Shown here: piece by piece, positions 24,601 to 35,763 of the stretch
Numbering within the stretch: the stretch's first letter is position 1
Layout: every line of letters begins with the position of its first letter
Notes under the pieces: generated by a model
What the model saw: the letters and a program-made list of their open reading frames with translations, nothing else
What the model was told of the DNA's origin: nothing
Databases searched by the model: none
Assembly: GCA_964017065.1 (NCBI GenBank)
Contig: OZ024785.1
Span: 9,441,086 to 9,505,085, forward strand
DNA length: 64,000 bases
Direction of reading: 5' to 3'
DNA from: Haliclona indistincta
Lineage: Eukaryota; Porifera; Demospongiae; Haplosclerida; Chalinidae
Made by a program: the position numbers and the translations under genes

Positions 24601-25779
24601 AAATGTACAGTTATCAAACATTAGCTTGTTAGCTGGGTCTACAGAAAGCTCATTCTGAACTTCAATACTAAAGCCACCTCCATAACCAGCATCATTTGAT
24701 ATAAATCTACTGGAAGAAATTGATATTTCGTTATCCCTGCTTAACATTTCGTTTGCTAAAAATGCCACAAACACACCTCCACCACTGCTAGATGTTGCAA
24801 TATCCACTACTGATAAGATTGCTTCATTGCTGATCATATCACAGTTAGTTATACTAAATGAATTCATACTAGCATTACCATAAAAGGCAAGGTATAGTCC
24901 ACCTCCAAACTGAGCTGTGTTCCTCTCTAGTCTTACTCCACTGAGTTGAACAATATTGTTGGCTGTTCCTTCCCTGAACGCCACTGAGAGGCCACCTCCT
25001 CTACCAAGAGTAAAGTAGCCGTCTAGACTGTTGCTTGGAGTCAAAGAAGAGAATTGACCACTAGTGGCCGAGTTATTGGCAAAAACAGAGTCTCTGATGA
25101 TAAAATGTGCATCGCTAGAACCCATGGTTGACTCAATAGCTAATCCACCTCCTCCGTATATGCTAGATGCTTCCATTTCTCGACCATTGTCAACAAATCT
25201 GGAAGAAACAATGGAGACAACACCAGTTGCATCATATATCACACCGCCTGTGCTATTAGAAGAATTTACTTGAACTTGCAAAAGAGTAATGTTTTGTGAT
25301 TTCCAAATATATAAAGCTACTTGAATTTGTAAGTATGCCAAAGGATTACTCAATGAAGGATCTCTACTAGTGCTGTTCTGTAGTGCTCCACAGCCAGTTA
25401 TACTAACATTTTGTATCTCTATATTCTCTGACTGGAAGAATGCCAGACCGGCTAATGGCTGACACGTGATGAATACCTCACCTTTACTGCCATTACCCAC
25501 AATAGCTAGCTGGGATACACTCCTGATCTGAGTCTCACTGCCACTGTGCAGCTGGTGCTGGCCTGGTTGGAGGTAGATAGCAATGGAGTGGTTGAAATGC
25601 TGGGCTCCTTTGAGGGCCAGATTGAGAGAGAGGCATGGAGTGGAGTAGCCTCCCTCCCAGCAGGAAGAGTCATTGATACCAGTCTGGCTATCCACATAGA
25701 TCTGATGCAGCAACTGGTTAGGAGTGGCCACTGCTAGAGTGAGCAGCCACACGAACAGCAAAACCACCAGCGGCTTCAT
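21694..25779 (-). CDS. Pmp-like beta-helix multi-pass membrane protein, paralog 3
   Basis: A single exon. I start at the ATG at 25779 (MKPLVVLLF), 1361 residues, because it opens the signal peptide and aligns with the other paralogs; the frame stays open 16 codons further upstream. Domains as in paralogs 1 and 2: beta-helix with GGGL/GGGF/GGAIYADNC and FxxN repeats, Cys-rich segment with LCGRCSEGYG, about eight TM segments, tail LSDYVADETFADR. Residues around SITNCDMISNEA through the LPGTQL segment, and most of the TM domain, are almost identical to paralog 2. Its start lies only 135 bp downstream of the ITPA stop codon on the same strand, leaving little room for a promoter. Confidence 0.85.
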   Translation of the reverse strand: MKPLVVLLFVWLLTLAVATPNQLLHQIYVDSQTGINDSSCWEGGYSTPCLSLNLALKGAQHFNHSIAIYLQPGQHQLHSGSETQIRSVSQLAIVGNGSKGEVFITCQPLAGLAFFQSENIEIQNVSITGCGALQNSTSRDPSLSNPLAYLQIQVALYIWKSQNITLLQVQVNSSNSTGGVIYDATGVVSIVSSRFVDNGREMEASSIYGGGGLAIESTMGSSDAHFIIRDSVFANNSATSGQFSSLTPSNSLDGYFTLGRGGGLSVAFREGTANNIVQLSGVRLERNTAQFGGGLYLAFYGNASMNSFSITNCDMISNEAILSVVDIATSSSGGGVFVAFLANEMLSRDNEISISSSRFISNDAGYGGGFSIEVQNELSVDPANKLMFDNCTFNSNSAYQGSSAFFYQDNNKHSLLVNTIITNTTFSDGHCSINSVTSQFTLPCSGNVYLYEFDIIFNDTIVLRDNGLSGLTMSSSHVELLPGTQLYFINNTALEGAGLHLVDCSAVIVSNNSTIYFDSNNAVSKGGAIYADNCGIVQTGGRQCFIRHVNPGLHPDNWEADFIFTNNKVSEMKNSIYINSIRPCIWAGRSNNTFCWTGWNYNGNYKSEENCLSQLQSDAAHVDTSAIGTVKVFPGETINLTTIIVTDDWDRDIRHEVSLTVQVLSGPVLLDYYNPTGVYVRLHRNLTVTPAETRNITVLTDCSNNELYFVGKSLLSVGPPRLSGTIEVQFKPCIESTPLVGAYCLTNYGCIQQIRGYVGCGNCAYSPRGIFRDFGCVYSSDICIQSSACMSVNNNTGLLYNGPCPVSYKNTEGLTDDSPYVRVPLRSLSSVYENLNQLTCASHREGTLCGRCSEGYGVAYNSPDFICTSCESYAGGAMFLFLGILPVFVMMTILAVLHINLTDGYLNGFILYSQLVTLQFPGLGYPSWVFSDRVYSTIDFSFLANAVFSSVYSIWNLNFLTVYPPFCIRFVDTALKVLALQYVVAFCPLVFIMVSYIWIQLYSRGYRVVVCITRPVHKILARFWQKFGIQPSLIDTYAGLLVLSFMRFLAVSIKVLQYTFVVQNNSGESVIAFYYDANIPYFGWSHALLGVFAILCLLIFVFPLIFILLFYHLKIFQKCLSCCKLDRPGLTALVDSYQGCFKNSASDDVERRYFAGIYLFFRLYIGLFLIGIFIAPFVATNPSTLNFSPILIIEAGWSFLLAGLIILLRPYKKTTHNVIDFFVLFFMMLIAVLSYVTYDLSSVVGHIIIYLPALVLICFLFYKLMRLCCTCKTRKKSHRLLTPEPAPINNTEQLENSVQHDLNSPIHVPVFSRTSLVLSDYVADETFADRLLNPAGYREEHCTRYQAVDTDPLINEHQDES

Positions 25780-25914
25780 AATCAAAGATGTGGCACAATG
25801 AATAACATTACCTAGTTGAAAGGTCAAGCATAGTCAAAATGTCTATGTAAACAGCCTGCTTGTGTAATTCAAAATCATAATAATTACATGTATTATAATG
25901 ATGACTAGATCATT

Positions 25915-26872
25915 TTACTCTGCTACAAGTTTTTGTCTCTTTTGTTCAGTAGGCTGTTCTGAGGAGAGTGAGTGAAGATGCTGACACAGACTCTTTAGTG
26001 CTTTGCTGCGATGAGATATAGCGTTCTTAATGGATGATGGTAGCTCAGCATATGTTTGAGTATAACCATCAGGTAGAAATACTGGATCCCAGCTAAAGTC
26101 AGCAGGACCACTCGCATCAACAATCCTCCCCTAGGCACAGCAACACACGTTAACTACTACAACCAGTAAGGCAAGACAGACTAACATCAGCTCTTCCTTC
26201 AAAAAGAGTAATCTCTTCCCCAGGCCCAGGACAGAATGCAAATGTGCACAGAGCGTATGCAGTTTTGTCAGTGTATCCAGCGAGTAGTTTGTTCAATCCT
26301 ACACAATGCTACACATATTACACACAGAAAGGACACATGCACTCATACCGTCATGACCGAGCTTGTCTAAAAACCATTTTCTACAAGACGGCACAATAGA
26401 AGACAGTCCTGTGAACACTCAGTGACTCACATGTACGGTCCAGGAAGACCCTTGAGAGCATTGTAGCACAGACAGGTATCTTCAGTGATAACAGGACCTT
26501 TAATCTAGTGGGAGGAGCAAAAGAATACTTCTCCCCAATCTAGCACATACATAAATGTGACATAACCTTTTCTACTGCAAGTCTGCACTTCTCCTTTGCT
26601 ATCTCATCCGGTTCTCCTTGTAGCTCTGGTACTGAAAGACAGTCACAATTTGAACATTGCTCAATAGAATTGTTGTACAATACTCACAATCAAGCTTTGA
26701 AGAAGTGAGTTCCCATTTGAGCGAGTTCCCAACAATGGCAATCACCTGAGCAGCCATTGAACGGATAGAATAGAACAAGTACGCACTCACACACCTCCTC
26801 TAGCTTGCGTGGGTTCCCAGTCACAAACGTTAAGGTTCTCTTGATGCAGTCGCTTGTACCACGTGCAGCCAT
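25915..26872 (-). CDS. ITPA: Inosine triphosphate pyrophosphatase
   Basis: Seven exons (5' to 3': 26795-26872, 26688-26745, 26567-26631, 26431-26504, 26349-26380, 26186-26298, 25915-26130) encode 211 residues, close to the usual ~195. Family motifs in order: [11 protein letters not shown] at the N-terminus (substrate loop), [65 protein letters not shown] and the C-terminal ISHRSKAL. The enzyme hydrolyses ITP, dITP and XTP to monophosphates in the cytosol, cleaning the nucleotide pool. All six introns are GT-AG and 49-57 bp except two of about 62 and 82 bp. It is divergent from TMEM41A. Confidence 0.95.
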
Positions 26873-26958
26873 GTTCTAATGGGCGTGACTCAAACAATGC
26901 CCCGCCCACTGTAAGCTTACTCACACTCGAGTACTCGTGGACGCGGACGACAGCGATT
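26873..26958. promoter_or_regulatory. Bidirectional promoter region, ITPA/TMEM41A
   Basis: Only 86 bp separate the divergent start codons at 26872 (-) and 26959 (+). Both promoters and both 5' UTRs must overlap here or in the first exons. No TATA box is evident. Confidence 0.6.
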
Positions 26959-28278
<1,320 letters not shown>

Positions 28279-28392
28279 CTATCATGTGACAATCACCTAC
28301 TATTATTAAGAGAGATTTGGCATATTATTTCCAATTCAAGAAAATGTTAATAGAACTTGAGAGCAAATCATGTACCAAGGACTTGAGTATCC

Positions 28393-28535
28393 ATTACCGA
28401 GGGCTCATAGAGTATGCAGTACTCCCTTACCGAGGGCTCATAGAGTATGCAGTACTCCCTTACCGAGGGCTCATAGAGTATGCAGTACTCCCTTACCGAG
28501 GGCTCATAGAGTATGCAGTACTCCATTATCAAGGG
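28393..28535. repeat. 33-bp minisatellite, four copies plus partial
   Basis: Four near-identical 33-bp units starting 'ttaccgagggctcatagag' run from 28393, followed by a diverged partial. The unit is a multiple of three, so it stays open (11-residue repeat), but it lies downstream of the TMEM41A stop and between two convergent genes. I see no reason to call it coding. Confidence 0.9.
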
Positions 28536-28772
28536 CTAGAATTAATTTTGATGAAATAATTTTTTATCGAGTTTAGAACAAGCATGCACTCCCGTCAAAA
28601 AGCCGATTGAAGTCATGTCATTATATTTCGATTTTGTTTTCTTTTTAAATCTTCATTTAGAATGCGGTGTTAAGTTTAATAATAATAATGCTTGTTTACA
28701 ATAATAATAATAATATAATACCTGTTTACAATAAAAGGAAAAAAGGAAGCTGAATTAAAATAGATCGGGTTG

Positions 28773-29918
28773 TTAGTTGAGAGTCTTCCTGCATTTTCGT
28801 GACCCGCACGTGCATGGTATCTTAGCATCTTCAATAGGGAACTTGTAATCGTAAGTAAGTTCCTCTCCGGGTACGATTCTGTAGTGAAAGAGAGAGAGGG
28901 TAAGATAGATTGAGAACGAGAGAGAGTGAGTGAGTAAGAAGGGAGAGCGGGAGTGAGTGAGAGAGGAGAGAGAGAGTGTGTGTGTGATAAGATAGAGAGC
29001 AAGCAAGAGAAGAAAGGAGTGAAGGTACCTTCTTAGAGCAAATATCATGATCTTCTTCAGACCTTCAACAGTGATAACTTTTGAGAAACAGTTTGGCTGA
29101 GAGAGAGGCAGGATACAATATCAAACCTCACTACACTATCTCACAAACTCACCTCACACTTGTGGTTGATAAACCGAGCCATGTTCCCAGACATGGTAGC
29201 GTCTACTACTTCATCGCTATCGATTCTGAACATATAGCAACCAATTCCCTGTACACAACAGGCAAGTCGTCAACACTACAATAAGCATCCGTACCGATTC
29301 ACTTACCTTGCTGTCATAAAACTTTTCTCTCTTGTCAGTCAGAACAGATCTGATGACGGTCCCAGCATACTCAATGACCATGTCGCCTGCTTCGATTTCT
29401 TGCAGACAGTACAAGCCCAGACCGTGGATTCGTGACTGAAACACGCTGACTTTCTGCTTGTAAGTGCGTTGGCAGTTACGATAACGCATAGCCATGGGAA
29501 GATCACTCTGGTTCTGACGACTGTAGCAGAGAAAAACATAATGAGCTTACACTAAGTTATGAATGAGTTACTTACACATTCTGTCCTTGAGTCTCGTAAT
29601 GGAGGATGGCAGCATCTAGTGCAGCTTGGTCAAGAGGAGGAGGATTGGGACGAAGGTCTGACGTGAGGAAACTGAACATGTCCGGATATGATCGCTTCCT
29701 GAAGAGAGAGAGACAGAGTCAGTAAAGAGTGCTATTGTTAGTGCGTGTGCTGTTGGTGATTGTGTGACTTACCCACTGTAGCCCTCACTGCGAGCACTAC
29801 CTGTGATATTAAACACTGTCTTCTGTGAGGGAAAAAATCATTACACGATAAATCATACAAGCAGCACATGTCATACAACAGTGTGTGTGTGTGTGTGTGC
29901 GTGTGTGAGTGTGTGTGT

Positions 29919-29986
<68 letters not shown>

Positions 29987-32900
29987 GTGTGTGTGGTTAC
30001 TCACAGTTGTCTTCCAACTTGACATTGTGGTGAGTTGTGTGTAAGTGAACTTGTGCCGGCTGCACTTGTCAGCGTCTGGCAGTTGCTCCAGCAGTCGACA
30101 GACAAGTGGTAAATCTATCCCGAACTGTTTTCCAACTCTGCCAACTAAAAGAGCAATAAGAACAGGGAAGAGAAATGGTGGGAACAACTCACCAGAGAAT
30201 GGTATGGAAGATAGTCCTAGTCTTTGACGGGTTTCTTGAACAGCTGAGACAACCTTACCCCACACCTCTGAAAATTTAAAAATGAATAATTTGAAATTCA
30301 AAGGAATACACTATTACACTCACCATTCAGATTGTAGCCAGTCCATTCTTTGCCATCACTGCAATTAAGTTTAAAACAGACTTCTTCTTGGGCAGTTGGT
30401 AGACCGGCGAGATATCTCTGTAGACATGGGGTGTCTTGAGGCGGAGGAGAAGAGCGAGGAGAAGTAGATTGACAGTTGAGAGTGGTGTTACGAGTAGAGC
30501 GCTTTGCAGGGGTACGACGAGGAATACGAAAATTGCGGAGCTTGTCGGTCACTGGGAAATCATGAGCTTCTTTGAGCAGAGCGTGCTCAGCAAGTGTCTG
30601 GGTTGAAGTCTGGAGATCACGGAGAGGATGAGTGGGTTCAGGGCTAGATTCATCGACGGTGGACTGCACACAGAGCCAAGGATTGTTGTCAAGTAACTGT
30701 TGCTGTTGTGAGATAAGTGAATAGATGACATCATCGTCGTCATCAGAAGGAGGTGGAGCTTGGATGGTCAGAGTATACTGAACCAGTTGATCAGGATTGG
30801 ACGTGCTCCAGAACTGGCGAGATGACCTACAAAAACACGTAACCACACACTTACTACCCCAATTGCATTCAACATACCTGAACTTGTGAGGCAGTAGAGG
30901 TGACTGCTGACCGCTATCGGACAGTGGAGTAAGGATACCAAGATCGTGAACACACGCAGCGCCTAAGAAAAGAAACAGTAAAACACATAATTTTTTTATT
31001 CACATAATCACGTACACTAGCTCCCTATGAACAAAGCTTGCTTACCAATTCTCATCTGTAGGTTAGTGGGAGAGGCAGCTCTGACTAGCTTTCTGCCTGG
31101 TCTGTCAACACTGGTGTGTATAGCAATACATCGGTCTACTCTCATCCCTTTGCCGGTAACCTTCTCGCTCCCCTCGGCCAGTTTGACGTGCTCTTTGCAA
31201 TAGACCTCTTTGCTCAGGAGGAAGACACACCCGGCCTGCTGGGCACAGCGCATGTGGTAGTTAGCGGAACAAGTACTGCAGCAACAGCCAACAGTAGCAC
31301 CAACTTCACGACAACGATCACATCGCTGAGAAAAAAAAGGAGGAAAGTGTCAGTGATTGTACACAAACAAATATGACAGTATCTCCTAAACATGACAATC
31401 ACGATCAAAATAACTTCCACAAAGTATGGGATTCTACCATAAGAGATAAGTATCAAGCTGCTGAAGCACACACAATTATTGCTATTTTTGTGCTTTGTCT
31501 ACAGTGCGATGTAAAAGGTTTACTCACCAGTCGTAGTCCTCGACAGACGGCTGTGTGAACACTGTACAAGAGCCCTGGATAGTCCTCGTAGACTTCGGCT
31601 GACCACAGAGCACAGTTGACGTGAATCCAGTCGTCCAATGCACCGCACGGTAACAGTCGTCCCGACACCTGAGAGGTCACATGACACGTCACAATAAACA
31701 ACCAATACATAGGATCAAAAATTGACAAAGACGGCTTAGAAACAAGATAAAGGCAAGATTTGTATACAAAATGGTACCCAATTCAAAAAGCATAGTGTAT
31801 GATGAATAATAGTCTAATGCACAACTGTATACAAAGCAACCAATGAATGGTGTATGCTACGGTCACTTACTTCTGGCGGGCAATCTCCGTGAACTCCACA
31901 CAGCACACAACGACGAGTGTCGCGTTTCTTTTTCCCCTTCTTGTCCTTCTCGGCAACGACCACAGGTAGAGCGGCAGGCTGGTGGTTAGTGGAGGGAGCA
32001 GACACACTGTTTCTTCTGCTAGTGGTCCTCCAGTAGCAGTGGTCATTCTTGATCACATCGGGCCTGCGATAAAGATTAGGATGAAAGTAAAGACGACAAG
32101 TAAAGTAACAGTGCTTACCATTTCTCATTGAAGCACTCGGGAGAAGGAGAACGCTCAATATTGACACCTCCATAACTGACAGTGAACCACGGGAACAACT
32201 CGTTCATCTCCTGAGAGGGAGAGAGAGTAAACAGTCAACAAACCGAAAATGAAGGTCACACACACAGTACATTATACCTTAGCAAAGCCATCGTGAGCCA
32301 GTACAGTGCTGGTATAAGATGGCGTGCCCTTCAGCTGACTAGAACATGAGCTCAATCTACTCATCACTGCTTCACTGAACTCAGCTACTGTGTACACCAG
32401 AGGATCACCGGAAGTCAGCTCACGGGGAGTGAGGTCATTGGGCCAGAGCTGACCAAGGGTTTGTCTAACACTATCCAGCAACTGTCAAACAATAGGAAGA
32501 GAATGTTCACTAGTGACTAGATACTATAAATAGTGTGGGTTGTAGGCTTGTAGCTTCATGCTTTTGTGATAAGTACGCACATGCATTGAACCTGAATCTA
32601 ACCAGTATTGAGAGGGTACATGAGCAATGTAGTTAGTGGTTAGTGAGTGTTTGTATATGCTTAGTGAGGAGTCAATGAGTGTGTTTGTAGTTAGTGAGTG
32701 TGTGTTGTACCTTATCAAAAGCTTCAGTTTTAAACTGCTTAACAGCAGAGTCCCAAGAACCAACTTCAGCTTCACCAGGAGCCAAGCACAGACGGCAGAC
32801 GAACTCTACTGTCTCTGGTAGTTCCGACAAGATCTCGTACTCTTCGTCTATAGGTGAGAAAGGAGGAAGTGAGGGTTGGAAGGAGGGAGGGTGACAGTGC

Positions 32901-35528
32901 CTCACCACTCATTTTTTCACAGCGAGCGTGTACCCAGTGATCGCACTTACAGCACTGTACCATCTGTAACCAAGGAAACAGTAACCATGGTAACGGATAA
33001 ACAAACAGGCTGCACTCACCTTAGAATCATAGTCCGAGTCGGTGTAGCACTCCCCACAAACTGGACAGTAGTTACCTGAAGAACACACAGGCACAGGCAC
33101 AGTCACATAACACACAGTCACATAACACACACAGGCACAGTCATAAATACATTACCTTGAAGCTTTAACTTGTGACAACAGGTACAGTAAGAATAATCCT
33201 CCTCCCACAGTGGAGCAGGTGAATGGATATCGGACAACTCAGTTGATCCACAAGAGACCTGACAAAGACACAAATGTCACTACAATCACCATCACTACTA
33301 TCACCACTACAGTCACCATCACCATCACTAATATCACCATCACCATCACTACATTCACCATCACTACAGTCACCATCACTACATTCACCATCACTACATT
33401 CATCATCACTACATTCACCATCACACAGTCACCATCACACAGTCACCATCACCATCACACAGTCACCATCACTAACTGTGCACTCACTTTAGACGGGATG
33501 CTTAGTCCACAGCTAACACACTTGGTACAAGACACACACTTCCACAATCTCTTCTTTCTGTCATCGTCTTCATCTTGTTCTGGTTTGTGGCCAGAGTCAT
33601 GTCCGAACAGACAGGTCTGATGGAACCAACGCTGACAGCAAGAACACTGAGTGCACTGCAAGACAAAAAGAAAGTATGAGTGAGTAAGTGAGTGAGCGAG
33701 CGAGTGAGGGAGGGAGCGAGTAAGAGGGAGGGAGGGAGGGAGGGAGGGAGGGAGGGAGGGAGGGAGGGAGGGAGGGAGGGAGGGAGGGAGGGAGGGAGGG
33801 AGAAGCTATGAGTGAGTGGGTAAGTGAATGAACTAGTGTGAGGGAGAGAAGATACAACTGAGTGAGTGAGTGAGTGAGTGAGTGAGTGAGTGAGTGAGTG
33901 AGTGAGTGAGTGAGTGAGAGGGAGAAGCTATGAGCAAGGAATAAGTGGATGAGCCTTGTGTATTTACTTACATTGTCAGGTTTTCCACAGACAGAGCAGA
34001 TTGTGCACTGCTGACAGACAAAGTCGCTTGCATCTCCTTCACTCACTCCACCACAGAACCGATGGTAGGTCTGACAGCACACGATGCAACGGACCATTTC
34101 TTGCTGACCACTACTGCCGCATCTGATGCACAGTACTGTCAAGCACAGAGAAAGGTCTTCAGAAGATGAAGAGTAGATGGGGTAGCTGATCTCAAGAGAT
34201 GGTATCGCCTGTGAGATGGTGAGACAAATATAAATGTGTAGATGACAACTGGTGTAAAGTGATGATAATGAAGGTATGACGAGTGTGTGAATGTGATGAT
34301 GAGTGCACGTTGTGATTGTGGGGAAGATGCTTACGGGCCAGTATAATTCCAGTAGATCCTTTGCCTGTTTTCCGCGAGCAGAACTAGACACCATTCGTCT
34401 TGGTTTAATGGGGCTGGGCAGCTGCTGCCGATCACTACTAACTGGTGGCGTCTCTTTGATGGTGCGCTGTTTGGGAGCTGCATCTGAGAGAAGACGAAAG
34501 GACGAATAAAACTGGGAGATGAGTAGGTATCAACTCCACCTACCTGATGGCTTCTTCTTGACCACATCACGGACAAGATTGTGACATTTACGATGACTGT
34601 TGAGAATGCAATACAAACCAATAATATGCACTGCCAATAGCAACCAATAGTGTAACTTACATGCAAGCCTGTTTGCGAGTCCCTGGTCCACCAAACTTAG
34701 GTTTATCCCTACGAAATAAAAGAAATCATTGTGATAGCAGATACCAAGAATCATCAGCATGTGGTGCGTTCTCTATCAAATGTAATGTAAAATAGCACAT
34801 GCTTGAAGGGTACCAAAGTGCAAAGTACTAATTTACCTTTGCATAGGTGCTAATATGCTAGAGACCTGGTATTTGTGCTAATAATTACGCTATAGACCAG
34901 GTATTTGTTACTCTTTTGAATACTATCTTCATAACAATCAGATATTCAATCGACACTATGTATTGCTAATCTTAACCATGTAGAAACTGAACAAGAAATG
35001 CAATTCAAAAAGGCACAATTCCAAACTGATGCTTCACCATTGCAAAGAATAGACCAGATATATAAAAAAGCACATGAAATACACACGCTACAGTAATTCA
35101 ACCCACTTGCAATTGGCACATTTTCCACAGTCATCTTGACGAAGACAGGACGGGCACTTCATACATCTGACTCGTCGCTTACGCAGCTGACCAGAGAGAG
35201 TTAGCTGGACAGCTGGAGAAGAGCTACGGGAAGACGGAACCGAGGAAGAGGACGAAGTCAAGGAAGGAACAGGTGATTGCCTGTTTTCGGGTTGCCTCGT
35301 CTCGAGATGGGGCATGTCCGATTTCTGAAAACAAGATGGTGGTGGTAGATCTGCACTTGCAAATCCTTCAAAATCTATATCCTCGTCTGAAGAACCGAAG
35401 AGCCGATTGAACGATCCAGCTGACCCAGAGTCACGAGCTGTCGTCTTCTCGAGGCGTGACTTCTTGGCGGGACGAGCCGCCGATCGAGCAGCAGAGCGCT
35501 TCTGTCCAGGAACCTTTAGCTTCGGCAT
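28773..35528 (-). CDS. KMT2: KMT2A/B-type (MLL/trithorax) histone H3K4 methyltransferase, compact form
   Basis: Twenty-five exons, from 35107-35528 (ATG 35528) to 28773-28878, keep frame throughout and give about 1266 residues. In order: basic N-terminus; CXXC zinc finger (about 112-170, [16 protein letters not shown] then [13 protein letters not shown]); PHD1 (about 250-303); PHD2 (304-359); PHD3 (about 394-470); a stretch with LFPWFTV as in the MLL atypical-bromodomain/PHD4 linker; extended PHD (about 625-760, [16 protein letters not shown]); FYRN (about 785-830); FYRC (about 970-1048); WIN motif GSARSE (about 1057-1062); SET (about 1125-1250, [31 protein letters not shown]); post-[13 protein letters not shown]. 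The WIN motif binds WDR5 in the COMPASS-like complex; the nuclear enzyme methylates H3K4. Vertebrate KMT2A is about three times longer. Residue 1207 is Lys in the near-invariant NH(S/C)C motif. Confidence 0.95.
28879..29028. repeat. GAGA-rich low-complexity intron (KMT2 last intron)
   Basis: The 150-bp last intron of KMT2 is a (gaga/gagtgagt) purine-rich tract on the + strand. The intron happens to read open in frame on the - strand, but the splice sites (AAG|GTACC and CTACAG|AATC) join the SET-domain halves exactly. Confidence 0.7.
29879..29995. repeat. (GT)n microsatellite in a KMT2 intron
   Basis: About 117 bp of nearly pure GT/CA with a few interruptions, close to the splice donor after the exon ending at 30005. 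Confidence 0.95.
33276..33478. repeat. Imperfect CAT/CAC-rich tandem repeat in a KMT2 intron
   Basis: Irregular 'caccatcact(a)' units fill most of the intron between the exons at 33488 and 33258. Confidence 0.85.
33719..33918. repeat. (GGGA)n and (TGAG)n microsatellites in a KMT2 intron
   Basis: Roughly 80 bp of GGGA repeats (to 33802) and 60 bp of TGAG repeats (33857-33918) lie in the intron between PHD1 and PHD2 exons. Confidence 0.95.
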
Positions 35529-35763
35529 TGTGGTCAAGACAGAATAGGAACCTTCCTTGAAGACGGCGTGGATGTAAAAGCAGTACTAGCGGCGCGCTAT
35601 AATCCCGCCTAGCACCTAAAGCAATATCACACTGTGTCGCTAACGGGTTAAAACGGTCAAATTTTGCCGCCTTACTCTAATTTGAAGCAGCTCCATGGGT
35701 GGGGCACTGCTTTGCGTTTAAGCTGTTAGCCGCCAACCAAGCCAGCAGAAAGGCCTGGTTAAC
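35529..35763. promoter_or_regulatory. Bidirectional promoter region, KMT2 / LRR-pseudophosphatase
   Basis: 235 bp separate the divergent ATGs at 35528 (-) and 35764 (+). The sequence is relatively GC-rich with several CpGs. No TATA box was recognised. Confidence 0.6.

Noticed and set aside
28393..28535. CRISPR-like array
   Set aside because: Units are directly contiguous with no unique spacers, and the context is eukaryotic.
28317..28576. Tandem-repeat peptide (PYRGLIEYAVL) as a gene
   Set aside because: The frame is open only because a 33-bp minisatellite lacks stops; it has no signal, splice or homology support and lies between two convergent gene ends.
29738..30301. Long - strand frame with poly-(Thr-His)
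   Set aside because: It runs through introns and a GT microsatellite between KMT2 exons; the real exons are 30193-30267, 30005-30144 and 29773-29822.
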